Part shown: in pieces, positions 21,536 through 36,695 of the stretch
How positions within the stretch are numbered: position 1 is the stretch's first letter
How the letters are laid out: the number at the start of each line of letters is the position of its first letter
Origin: Pleodorina starrii
Taxonomy: Eukaryota; Chlorophyta; Chlorophyceae; Chlamydomonadales; Volvocaceae
Direction: 5' to 3'
DNA: 64,000 bases
Assembly (NCBI GenBank): GCA_030267565.1
Contig: BRXU01000038.1
Coordinates: 248,001-312,000 of the forward strand
The notes under the pieces: generated by a model
The model's database searches: none
What the model saw: only the letters and a program-made list of their open reading frames with translations
Told to the model about the DNA's origin: nothing
Made by a program: the position numbers and the translations under genes

Positions 21536-24500
21536 ATCAACGTCACCTCGCCGTCTGACCATCGCCGTCTGACCATCGCCGTCTGACCATCGCCGTCTGA
21601 CCATCGCCGTCTGACCATCCCATCGCCGTCTGACCTCGCCGTCTGACCATCGGCTCGCCATCACCCACATTGCAGCCCGCCAACCGCCCCCCAACACCAA
21701 TCTCCCGCGCCGCCTCCGCCTCCACTGCCTAGCGCATGCGGACCTGAAACGCAGCCTGGGCGACTGGCTAGACGAGGGAGTGGGAGCGGCCCCCACCGGC
21801 GGTGAGCACCCGCAGCAGGCCGTGCTGGACTGGTGGCCGGCGTTCAAACGCCGGCTCACAGCCCAGGTGGCCCGGCTCAACCGAGAAGCACAAACGCGCC
21901 GCGTCCGGCCAGCCGCCAGCGTGCAGCAGCTAGCGGCGGCAGCACAGGACGCCGCCAGCGCCCTGGACGCCGACCCCTCCAACGAGGAACGGCTGGCGGC
22001 GGCAGTGGAGGCGCAGGTGGCAGTGCAGAAGGGCATGCGGGCCGCGGCCAACGAGGCGGCCCGGGACGCCCGGCGGAACCGGATCAGTGAAGGCGAGCGC
22101 CCCTCCAGGGCCCTCACCGCCCTCATCCGGGAACAGAGCGATGGCGGCAACGGGGGCGGCCCCGGCCCCTCCATGCTGCGCGACCCCCGCACGGGCCAGC
22201 TGGTCAGCGACGCCAGGCGACTGCCGCAGATCATCGCCAACTTCTGGCAGGACGTCAGCGCCCTGCCATTGGAGGCCGAGCTGCCGGCATCGGTGAAGCA
22301 GCAGGCGCAGGCCCAGGTCCTGGAGGCCCTCCGAGACCACCCGCTGCGACTGCCGGCAGACCCGGAAGACCCAGTCGGCCGGGCCCAAGTGGGCAGCACC
22401 GAGGTGGCCGCGGCTCTCAAGGCCACGCCGCGCGGAAAAGCGCCGGGGTGGGATGGCCTGCCCGCGGAGCTCTACCGGGCCTTCCAGCGGCAGTTCGCCC
22501 CCCTTCTGGCTGACCTATACACCGCCATCGGCACCACAGGCAACATGCCCGCGCGGTTCACCGAGGGCATCATCAAGGTGCTCTATAAAAAGGGCGACCC
22601 CACACAGCCAGGCAACTACCGCCCCATCACCCTGCTCAACACGGACTACCGCATCCTCGCCAAAGTCATGGCAAATAGGCTTGGCCCCGCCCTGAATGCC
22701 GCGATCTCTGCGGAGCAAACGGCCTTCCTCCCGGGGCGACACATTGGCGCCAGCATCTTCACCCTCCGCTACCTTCCCCACCTCCTCCGACGCCAGGGAC
22801 GCAACGCGCTGGTCGCCTTCCTCGACTTTGCCAAAGCCTACGATACGGTCCACCGGGACTTTCTAGTGGCAGCGATGGCGGAGCTGGGTGCGTCCGAACA
22901 GCTCCGAAAGTGGGTACAGACGCTGTTGGCGGACACGCAGGCCCGGGCGCTGGTGGGGGGGAGGCAGTCAGAGCCGGTCAGCATGGCGGCGGGCGTCCGA
23001 CAAGGCTGCCCGCTCGCCCCGCTCCTCTACCTCTTCGTCGCGCAAGCGCTGCTGTCATGGCTACAACGCAAGGGGCTGGGCATTCGCCTGGACCCAGCAG
23101 ATGCCGAACTAACCACGGCGGTGCAGTTTGCGGACGACGGAGAGGTGTTCCTGGAGGGCGACCACACCGTCCAAGCCTTCCTCGACGCCACGGAGACGTT
23201 TGCGCAGGCCACCGGACAGCGGCTAAACCGCGACAAAGTGGAGCTCCTGAGAGTTGGCCACCTGCCGGCACAGCCGCAGCAGCCACCCCAGCAGCCCCCA
23301 CCTCAGCAGCCGCCAGGCCCGCCGGAAGCCGACGCCCAGCTCCCACCGCCCGCGCCGCCGCCTCCAGCACCAGCCCCGCCGCAAGCGCCAGCACCAGCCC
23401 ATGCGCCCGCAGTGCCAAACATCCAGGGCCTGCGCCTGGTGCCTGCCGCGACCGCGCTCGGAGCTGGCTTCTCAAATAACCCAACAGGCCAGCAATCCAA
23501 CTGGCACCGCGCCGGGGAGGAGATCCGCAAGCGGATACACCGCGTCACCAGACTTCGGCTGTCGGTGTTCGGCAGCTGCAACCTCATATCGGCATACGCC
23601 TTACAGATCAGGACGTACCACTGGGAGCACGGCGGCCGAGGAGGGGGGGAAGAGGCCCGCCAGGTGGAGAGATGGGCAGCACAGGCAGGCGACCGCAGGG
23701 TCAGCCCCATCACGCCATGTCAGCGCCTCACCGGCCTCCCAGGGCAGCTCATGTGGGGCGCGGCGCGAGACGGCGGATGCGGGCTGCTGCCGCTCACCCT
23801 GCACACCCGCGCACGGGAGGCGGTGAAGGCGGCCAAGCTCGCCCGGACCGCCAGCCAGCCAGCAGACAACGCCCACTCGTCGGTACGAACGTTCGCCCAG
23901 CTGCTCCGTGGCTACCACCCGCTGCTGAGCCCCGGATCCGTGCTCACCACGGGTGTGGCGCAGGGAGGGATGCCCCACCCAGGAACAGACCCCCTGCCCG
24001 CAGACGTCACGACACTCCTCGTCGCCCTCAGCTACCTCCCCCCCGTGCAAGATGTGGACACGACGCCGCTGCCGGCCGCCGGGGACTGGTGCCTTAATAT
24101 CCCACTTTGGGGCAACCCCCTTCTGCCGAACGGTGCGCAACCGACCAGCGGGGCAGCGGCAGCGGGGGATGCAGCGGACGCGCAGGCGGCAGATCCAGAC
24201 TTCGCGCCCGAGGAGGAGGACAGGGACATGGCTCCCAACCCGCTTCCTAGGCCAGGACTAGAGAGCCGCCACAGGCGTCTGGCGGCATGCAGGGCGTTGC
24301 GCACGGTGGGTGACCTGATGAGGGTGACGCAGGCCGCCGCATCCGCCCCGCGAGCAGCTGGCGAGTGGGAGGCCTGGGTAACAGCCAACCTTGACCCCAG
24401 CGACCCGACAGGCTTCAGGCGGACGACGACCATCGACGCCATCAACCGCCTCACGGCGGATATTAGCCCGGAATGGCGTGCAGCAGCAGCGACGGTGCTG

Positions 24501-26210
24501 GCGCACCCGGAACGCGCGACAGGGCTGGATACGGAGGAGACGATACGAGCTCGGTTCGTGAGGCGGGTGGGCTGGCGGTTTGGGGGGTCACTCAGCATCA
24601 AGCTGCGCGACCTCTCCGTCCGCCAAGCCACTCAACTGCAGATGCAGCCAGTAACGGAGCGCCGAGCCCGCCTGCACGCAGCCTACGAGCGGGAAGCCCG
24701 GGAGCAACCCGCAGCGGCAGCAGCAACAGCAGGAGCCCACCCGCCGGGACATCAGCCAGCCGCCGCCGAAGTGGCGCCAGCAGCAGGCGTACTGGCAATG
24801 CTCCGGCGAATGTGGCCCATCAAATGGGAGCGCGAACACTTTGAGACGCTCTGGCGGTTGGCACAGGACGGCGTGCCGCTCCCCGGCAACAGCCACATCA
24901 GGGGAGCGGCACCAGAACAATGCAAGTGCGGCGCGTACGGGGGAGCCGGCCCACACGCATGCTCGCCGCGTGCACACCACTTCTGGGAGTGCCCGGTGGC
25001 GCAAGCGGTGGTGCAGCAGATCGCCGCCCACGTGCCCGGGCCCATCACCCGGGCAAACGTGTGGCTGGCGGAGCCACCGCCAGGCGTGCAGCAGTGCGTG
25101 TGGGACGTGATCTGCCTGGCGGCACTCACGGCCATGGAACGGGCGCGCGTGGGGCTGTGGGCAGTCAGGAACTCGCCTACCGCCCCGGATGCCCCAGACC
25201 CAGTCGAGGTGGCCAAGGCGCGCGCAGCGCTAGATTTTTGGCAGCGTGTGCGGGGGTTTGCGGAGCTAGACGTGCCAAGGCGGGGATGGGAGGGGGTAGG
25301 GCCTGACCATCCCATCCTGGCGGTGGTCAACGGCCACTTTCAGTGTGTGCAGCACGCAGGGATGGGTATGGAGGGAGAGGGAGGGGTCGTGGAGTGAGGG
25401 GATGAAGGGGCTTTAGGGGTGAGGGAGGGAACTTAGGGCGTCGAGGCAGGGAGGCGTGAGAGGAGGGGAGGTGGGGGGGTTCCTTTGGGTCCGAGAGGAC
25501 TTAGGGTGCAGAGACCGCCGCGGGCTGCCTTTTGTAGGCGAGGGAGGCTTTAGGGAGCGGGTTTAGCGAGAGTGAGGCGAGTTGGCGAGGTGCCGCCTAG
25601 TGCGAACTATAGCTCCGTCACCTAGCCCGCTGCCGCAAGGCCCGCTCCCGACCTCCTGCCGCCTCGAGGCCAAGCGGCGCTCTGGAGCTTGGCCTCTAGG
25701 GGCCACCCCCCGGCCTCTCCGGGGCCGTCGTAGTAGGAGTAGTAGCAGGGGTAGGGCGCGCGCTGTCTTGGGTTCTCCTTTGGTGCTGACCGCCCACGAG
25801 CCGGACCAAGCTCGGGGCAGGTTCTCAGCGCTTTGTTTTCGCGCCTAGAGGAGCACCGCCAGCCGGTAGCAGGCCGGCCGGGCGCCCCGGCGCTGCAAGG
25901 ACTTCAGGGCGGGCAGGACAGCGCGGGCGCCGCGTAGTGCGCCGGCGCGACTGCTGTTTGTGCGGACGAAGGGCCCAGCTGCCGTATAAGGCAGGCTGTG
26001 AGCTCAAGCCTTTGGGGAGCCGCTGCGCCGTACACCCGTATATGGGGTGTACGACGCAGCCAGCTCTGCGTCGAGCAGGAGGGGGTAGCGGCCCCTCACG
26101 CCCTTCTCCCACCGCAAGGGGGAGAGTGCTTAGGCGGTCTTTCCGTCGGGGCTGGGTTAGCAGCCCCTGGGCAGCGTCAGGGCCCGGTCAGATACTGTAA
26201 CGACACACAC
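21536..26210 (+). mobile_element. LINE unit 2 of the 4,675-bp triplication
   Basis: Near-exact repeat of unit 1 at +4,675 bp, including the 14-bp array, RT frame and 3' region. Confidence 0.92.
21780..25397 (+). CDS. LINE ORF2-like reverse transcriptase, unit 2
   Basis: 1205-codon frame whose translation appears identical to unit 1. It has the same RT motifs (Asp and FADD box) and the C-terminal Cys/His cluster, and the same missing endonuclease N-terminus. The upstream codon run reads DEGVG instead of DEEVG just before the counted start. Confidence 0.92.
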   Translation: MGAAPTGGEHPQQAVLDWWPAFKRRLTAQVARLNREAQTRRVRPAASVQQLAAAAQDAASALDADPSNEERLAAAVEAQVAVQKGMRAAANEAARDARRNRISEGERPSRALTALIREQSDGGNGGGPGPSMLRDPRTGQLVSDARRLPQIIANFWQDVSALPLEAELPASVKQQAQAQVLEALRDHPLRLPADPEDPVGRAQVGSTEVAAALKATPRGKAPGWDGLPAELYRAFQRQFAPLLADLYTAIGTTGNMPARFTEGIIKVLYKKGDPTQPGNYRPITLLNTDYRILAKVMANRLGPALNAAISAEQTAFLPGRHIGASIFTLRYLPHLLRRQGRNALVAFLDFAKAYDTVHRDFLVAAMAELGASEQLRKWVQTLLADTQARALVGGRQSEPVSMAAGVRQGCPLAPLLYLFVAQALLSWLQRKGLGIRLDPADAELTTAVQFADDGEVFLEGDHTVQAFLDATETFAQATGQRLNRDKVELLRVGHLPAQPQQPPQQPPPQQPPGPPEADAQLPPPAPPPPAPAPPQAPAPAHAPAVPNIQGLRLVPAATALGAGFSNNPTGQQSNWHRAGEEIRKRIHRVTRLRLSVFGSCNLISAYALQIRTYHWEHGGRGGGEEARQVERWAAQAGDRRVSPITPCQRLTGLPGQLMWGAARDGGCGLLPLTLHTRAREAVKAAKLARTASQPADNAHSSVRTFAQLLRGYHPLLSPGSVLTTGVAQGGMPHPGTDPLPADVTTLLVALSYLPPVQDVDTTPLPAAGDWCLNIPLWGNPLLPNGAQPTSGAAAAGDAADAQAADPDFAPEEEDRDMAPNPLPRPGLESRHRRLAACRALRTVGDLMRVTQAAASAPRAAGEWEAWVTANLDPSDPTGFRRTTTIDAINRLTADISPEWRAAAATVLAHPERATGLDTEETIRARFVRRVGWRFGGSLSIKLRDLSVRQATQLQMQPVTERRARLHAAYEREAREQPAAAAATAGAHPPGHQPAAAEVAPAAGVLAMLRRMWPIKWEREHFETLWRLAQDGVPLPGNSHIRGAAPEQCKCGAYGGAGPHACSPRAHHFWECPVAQAVVQQIAAHVPGPITRANVWLAEPPPGVQQCVWDVICLAALTAMERARVGLWAVRNSPTAPDAPDPVEVAKARAALDFWQRVRGFAELDVPRRGWEGVGPDHPILAVVNGHFQCVQHAGMGMEGEGGVVE

Positions 26211-31008
<4,798 letters not shown>

Positions 31009-31082
31009 ACCGGCGTAGCTCAAGTTGGTAGAGCACCGGGTTAGTAACCGGCGGGTCTGGAGTTCGATCCCCAGAGTCGGCA
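31009..31082 (+). promoter_or_regulatory. tRNA-like SINE head with pol III A and B boxes
   Basis: Cloverleaf-like order with the loop TTAGTAA, which would give anticodon AGU (Thr). The acceptor ends pair only partly (ACCGGCG with AGTCGGC), the anticodon stem is imperfect, and the T arm has one base too many. It therefore reads as a decayed tRNA ancestor serving as a promoter, not a functional tRNA. Confidence 0.75.
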
Positions 31083-31626
31083 CTAACTTAACCGGAAGAC
31101 GTGGGATCGTACCCCACCGCTGGTCCCCCGGGTGAAAGAGATCGGGGTGTCGAAGGCTGGAGACAATGGTGTCCTCTGGTGCGCGGGGCGGCTGGAGTGG
31201 GATGCCACCAAGAAGACTACAACGCTGCCGCAGAGCAGTGGTGGAGGAATGATTCTGCATAGGGCCTGGACCAGACTGCATAGCAGGTGGTGGTTGGATA
31301 ACTAAGATCGGGCGGCGGCAGGCTTCCGAAGGATATAGGAGGTGGTAATGGCACCGGTGTGAGTGCCCTTGTAGATTACGCAGCTGTAGAGCATGCGTTC
31401 GGTGGACTGAGGACAGTAGGCGCCTGGGGCTAGCTTAGCTGGCACATGGACAATCAGGTGGACGCTGTCCTGTGACGATTACGGCGCAGCGGTTAGCACT
31501 TCCCGGTGCAGTGTGCAGACAAGGTGGTACGCCCCTCCTCAACAGAGGAGTGCTTCGGCGGTCTCCCGTATGTGGGCGGGTTAGCGCCCCCGGCCAGTGT
31601 CGGCCCGGCAGATATGTAACAGTTAC
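31009..31626 (+). mobile_element. tRNA-headed SINE, full copy 1
   Basis: 618-bp element flanked by (AC)n. The tRNA-like head at 31009-31082 has an A box (TAGCTCAAGTTGG, 31016-31028) and a B box (GAGTTCGATCCC, 31060-31071), so internal RNA polymerase III transcription is plausible. The body is unrelated to tRNA. It includes a second A-box-like stretch (GGCGCAGCGGTTAGCA, about 31482) and ends with a hairpin CTCCTC/GAGGAG (31535-31550) and a tail homologous to the LINE 3' end. It has no coding capacity. Copy 2 differs at only a few bases. Confidence 0.88.
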
Positions 31627-31646
31627 ACACACACACACACACACAC

Positions 31647-32264
31647 ACCGGCGTAGCTCAAGTTGGTAGAGCACCGGGTTAGTAACCGGCGGGTCTGGAG
31701 TTCGATCCCCAGAGTCGGCACTAACTTAACCGGAAGACGTGGGATCGTACCCCACCGCTGGTCCCCCGGGTGATAGAGATCGGGGTGTCGAAGGCTGGAG
31801 ACAATGGTGTCCTCTGGTGCGCGGGGCGGCTGGAGTGGGATGCCACCTAGAAGACTACAACGCTGCCGCAGAGCAGTGGTGGAGGAATAAGTCTGCATAG
31901 GGCCTGGACCAGACTGCATAGCAGGTGGTGGTTGGATAACTAAGATCGGGCGGCGGCAGGCTTCCGAAGGATATAGGAGGTGGCAATGGCACCGGTGTGC
32001 GTGCCCTGGTAGATTACGCAGCTGTAGAGCATGCGTTCGGTGGACTGAGGACAGTAGGCGCCTGGGGCTAGCTTAGCTGGCACATGGACAATCAGGTGGA
32101 CGCTGTCCTGTGACGATTACGGCGCAGCGGTTAGCACTTCCCGGTGCAGTGTGCAGACAAGGTGGTACGCCCCTCCTCAACAGAGGAGTGCTTCGGCGGT
32201 CTCCCGTATGTGGGCGGGTTAGCGCCCCCGGCCAGTGTCGGCCCGGCAGATATGTAACAGTTAC
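31647..32264 (+). mobile_element. tRNA-headed SINE, full copy 2
   Basis: Second 618-bp copy with the same head (31647-31720), body and TGTAACAGTTAC(AC)n tail. It is separated from copy 1 by only about 20 bp of (AC)n and differs by a few substitutions (GATAGAG for GAAAGAG, GTGCGTG for GTGAGTG). Confidence 0.88.
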
Positions 32265-32280
32265 ACACACACACACACAT

Positions 32281-32517
32281 GGCTCCGTCCCCGTCGTCGC
32301 CATCGCCGCTGCTCCGGTCCTGTTCGTCCGCGTAAAAAAAAGTGAGCGCGGAAAACCTTTTTCCGCGCCTTAAAAAATTTTGCACAAGTCGCATCGCATC
32401 ACGTGTTTACGTCGCATGACACCACATCGCTCCACAGACCCCATCCAACACCCCAACCTCCATCATATATCTCCAGGGAGGGGCCGGAGTTACACGGCCG
32501 CCGTGTATCGTTAGGGG
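32281..32517. other. Boundary between SINE cluster and UROS 3' end
   Basis: 237 bp of unique sequence. A TTACA at 32490-32494 and another in the SINE tail (32261-32265) are candidate minus-strand UGUAA signals for the uroporphyrinogen-III synthase transcript. The second would be supplied by the SINE. Confidence 0.4.
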
Positions 32518-35500
32518 TTACACGGCCGCCGTGGCGGTGGGCGCCGCCAGTTGTCGCTCCCTGCAACCCCGCTCCACCGCCTCCACCCAGCCCTCGATCC
32601 CCGGTGCATCCGGGAAGAACACGTGCTGCGAGATACCCGCAGAGGCGCAGGCCCGGGCCGAGGTGGAGCCGATGCAAGCATTGACCTGCTTGAGGCGCGG
32701 TGTGTTGGGAGGAGGCAAGGAAAAACGGGTGTTGGAAAAACGATACTGCAGATGTGTGGGTTTTAGGATTTTGGAGGGTGGGAACGATGGGGGCATTGGG
32801 TTGGAGTTTGGCTTGGGGGTTGGTATGGTCTGGTGTCCAACCTTCACATACCCGAACCACTCAACCTCCACTTTACCTCGCCTCGGGGCACCAGGGTCCC
32901 ACAGCAGCCAAGGCCCCCAACGCCCCCTTGTGGGGGGGGGGCGCCCATCGGATTCCCTACCCTCCCTCCAACCCCTAACCTCCCGCCCACCCTCCCAACC
33001 CCAACCATCCCTTCAACCCCCACCCTCCCGCCCGCCCCAACCCCACCCACCTTGGCATTGGCTACCTCCAGCCCCGCCAGCCCCACCCAGGCCTTCACTG
33101 CACTGGGGCTGCCGAATGTGACCACATCGGCCGCGAGCGCCTCCGCCAACAGATCCGCGGGAACCGACTTGACGGGGCCCTGACAGCCGGGTTGGGCGGG
33201 GGGGTGGGGAGGAGGCGGGGAAGAGGGAGTTTGAGGAGTGAATTTGCAACAATGAAACAAGAGGGGGTGAGGAAGACGGGGTAGGGAAGTGGGGGCGGGT
33301 TTTAGGGTTTCTGTTAGGGGGGTTCTTCTAACCCTAAGTTTAACCTCCTAGGGTTTGAAACCCTCGGTTAGCTCCTCAGACTCCGCGGTCGGCTGTGTGT
33401 CCGGGTGTATACAATGGATGGCACAGACGGTGCGGCAGGAGGCTCCGAGAGAACGGGAAACAGGCTACCGAGACACACGTGTATGGCCAACTGACAACTG
33501 ACAACGGACTTGAACCAACTACCGCAGGCGCAACGCGTGCTTGCGTGCGTGCGTGCGTGTGGGTACTTTCCCCCGCCACCGCCGCCACCGCCACCCCAAC
33601 CCCGTCACCCTGCCCCCCGCGCCCCCTCTATCCCCATAGCCCCGCGGTCACCCCCTCTCCCCAGTCCCCACCGTGTTGTAAGTGTTGATTCGGTGCACTT
33701 CGAATCCCGCCGCCGCCAGACTGTCCTGCAGATCCGTAGAGGCCTTTGCCGAAGCGGGGTACAGCACCAGACCGCTGCCGCCGGGCACCCGGGGTAGCTC
33801 AGAGCCCATCACCTTGCCCAGAGCCTGAGGGAGAAGGGGGGAAGGGGGAAGGGACGGAGACAGCGAAGGGACGGAGACGGCGAAGGGACGGAGACGGCGT
33901 TAGCGAACGGACCCGGGGGAAGGGGAAGGGGGGGGAGGGGGAAGGGGGGAAAGGGGAAAAGAAAGAAGATAGGGACGGAGACAGCGAAGGGACGGAGACG
34001 GCGTTAGCGAACGGATCCGGGGGAAGAGGGAAGGCGGGTGAGGAGGGTGAGTGGAAGGGGGAGGGGGGGGCCAGAGAGTAGGCAGCAGTCCGGAGGGGCG
34101 CAGTCTCCCATCCCATACCATGGAAGTGGCAGTGGGGGGGGGCAGTGGGGGCTCCGGCCAGCCAGCTAGCCCGGGCAGCCAGCCAACCAGCCAGCCAGCC
34201 CAGGCCAAGCAGCCCCTTCCTCAGACCAGGCAACCCACCCACGAGCCGTATGGTGGGATTGCACACAGCAGCGGTGGCGGGCAACGAGCCACCCAACCAT
34301 CCAACCCCCTCCCCTCCCCCCTCCGTCTCCTCCTCCGCTGCGGTATTTTCATTTTACCCCTCCCCTTCCCACCCCTCCCCCCGCCCCCAGTCCCCAGTCC
34401 CCCGCTCCCCCCCGCCCCACCTTTGACGGTACGTAGTCCGGAGTGATTCCCGCCTGCAGGAGCACATCGCCCGTGCCTCCACCCACCACAGCGATCCGCA
34501 ACTGGGGAGGGGAAGGGCGGACGGGTGGGGTAGGTAGGTGGGGTAGGTGGGCAGGTGGGTAGAAGGTCGGGTCGTCGGAGAGAAGCACTTTGTTGGGGCG
34601 ACCGAACGACACCAAGGGGTGAAGCCAAGGGGCCGGCCGGCCCGCTAAGACCCAGGGTCCAAGGCGATGACACGGGAGACAGCCTCCCTCACCCCACCGA
34701 ACGCCCCCTCCCCGCCGGCGATATCAGGTAATCCGCAGGTAATATCCACGGTAACTGCGTTGCGTTCCCTCGTCCCGGGCCGTTTTCTCTTACCTCCCCC
34801 CCCCTCAGCCATCGGGCCCGGGAGTGCCCCACGACCCCCAGCTCTCAGCCCCCTCCGGGCCTACACTGCTGGCACTCGCCCCCTCTCACGTCCATACCCG
34901 CCCCCAGACGCTCCGAAACCGAAACCCCAGGCCGAAACCGAAACCCCAGGCCAGAAAGCTCCCAGGCCAGGCAAGGCGAGGCGAGGCAAGGCCCGCATAA
35001 GCCCCACCTTGGGCCTGCCCGCCTGCTCCCAGCCCGCCAGGAACACTGAGGCAGCCTCCGGGGAGGTTAGAGCCACCCACTCGTAACGGTCGGCGGCGGC
35101 GGCCAACAAACCCGGCAGGAGGGCCCTGGGGGGGGGGGAGTTGGGGCGGGTTGGGGCGGGTTTTGCATGGGGTAAGGACGGCACGGGGGGTGCGGCAAGG
35201 GTGGTGCGGAGTCTGAGGTTAGGGGTTTTGGGTTGGGGCGAAGAAGTACGCGACGTAGGAGGTGGGATGGGGGCACGGACGACACCGGGGGAGGAGAGGC
35301 ACAAGGGCAAGGACGAGGGGACGGGGCGATGGGATGGGAGGAAGTATGAAGGCAGGGCTGGAGAACGGACGGACGGACGGGGGTTGGGGGTTGGGGTGGA
35401 GGGACGGCATGTGGGAGTGTGGGTCGTGGCACCCGATGCGCCTTCCCCACCCAGGCGCAGTGCAAGGCAGCGTACGGCATGTACGATACAATGCAGGTAC

Positions 35501-36242
35501 GATACGCACGCAACCGCCTCAACGCAGCAGCAGCAGCCCCAACCGCAACCGCAACAAACGCAGCAGCGGAAGTCTGCGGCCTGTGTTGCTGCCAGTCGCA
35601 GGCGCTGGACTGCTGGCGAGGTTGACGCGAGAAGAGCTTAGCGCCGTTGATGGCGCGCATCACCAAAGACAGGAGATCTCAGTACGGCGTCGCCTCGCCG
35701 TACTGAGATCAAATCTCCGACATGACGAGGTTGGGTTTTCGCGGCCCCGGAGGCCAACGCCGCGCAAGCTACAGACTCTGCCACTACCCGGACTGGTGCT
35801 GGTGATGTTTTTCTGTAGTTAGAATGCTGCTGCTGTTCTCCGGGAGCCCAATGTCGGTGCTTTGCGGCAGGCAGCTGCCGACAGCTGCCTGCAGCCAGCG
35901 CAACCGCGACCGACGGACCTGTCGGGACCGTCCGTGTGCTCGATTAGCGGCAGCTCCAAGCACTGATAACCCTTCTTCGTGAGCGCGTCTCGCAGCTTGT
36001 CGTTCTTTCCGGCCTCGCGCGTGAGCAGCACCTTTGGGGGCGCAGCTCCGCTGCCGAACACGCCGATGCACCTCACCCGACCTGCAAGCACGGAGAGCTG
36101 TGAGCGAGGCCCCGAGCGATGCCAATGAATTTCCGTTTCTCGCGTTGCAGCGTTGGGCTGCTCGCGCTCGCTCACCCCCGACCGGTCGACGCGCATTCGC
36201 CGAGCGCATCAGCCCGGTTGGACGACTCCACCGCAATGCCAT
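32518..36242 (-). CDS. HEMD: Uroporphyrinogen-III synthase, plastid-targeted, seven exons
   Basis: Cyclises hydroxymethylbilane to uroporphyrinogen III with inversion of ring D, feeding chlorophyll and heme synthesis in the plastid. Minus-strand exons: 36176-36242, 35919-36081, 35008-35125, 34421-34501, 33672-33824, 33051-33179, 32518-32685; 879 nt, 292 residues, all phases consistent. The N-terminus (MALRWSRPTGLMRSANARRP) looks like a transit peptide. Conserved blocks occur in order: KVLLTREAGKNDKLRDAL, LELPLIEHTDGPDR, YEWVALTSPEAASVF, IAVVGGGTGDVLLQAG, LVLYPASAKASTDLQ, INTYNT, VVTFGSPSAVKAWV, ACIGSTSARA and PGIEGWVEAV. Length and block order match the plant enzyme, so no part seems missing. 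The stop lies only about 240 bp from the SINE cluster. Confidence 0.95.
35675..35710. repeat. 15-bp perfect inverted repeat in UROS intron
   Basis: GATCTCAGTACGGCG and its exact reverse complement, separated by 6 bp, inside the intron between UROS exons 2 and 3 (35126-35918). Confidence 0.85.
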
Positions 36243-36695
36243 TGCTGCTATACAAGTGGGACGAAGATCAACGGTCGACCTTTTGCGTCCGAAATCTCAT
36301 GCGATAGTTCGCGAATGGACAGGCTGCTCTCTCGACGCCAGTTGTGCTTGCAGCAATTAGTGGCGAGCCAGCCTCAGCTGCTCGTTACTGCACTGCAGAT
36401 GATCCGTTCGCCGGCCGAAGGAATTACAGACGACATTGTAGAAGTGTTCGAGCTCGACAGTTGACAAGATAGCCGTACGCTGTACCACCACCCGGGAAAT
36501 TTGGACACGGAAAGACGGAATGTTGGAATCTACGTTTCCAGTCTAGCTGTTTCTTTATCAAATTTCTTACGGATCATTGCACATTACCATCTATCTTTGG
36601 GTTCTTGTGTTTCACTTGGCCTGTCAAGTAGTTCGCTTCACGAAAAATTTATATACATAGCGTTGACGGCTCGTGCAGTCCTGACATTATATACG
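36243..36695. promoter_or_regulatory. Divergent intergenic region, UROS / OTU1
   Basis: 453 bp between divergent start codons, less GC-rich than its flanks; it must contain both promoters. No clear core element can be named. Confidence 0.5.

Noticed and set aside
31009..31082. Functional tRNA-Thr(AGU) gene
   Set aside because: Mismatched acceptor and anticodon stems, an irregular T arm, and two copies each embedded in the same 618-bp repeat indicate a SINE head, not a tRNA gene.
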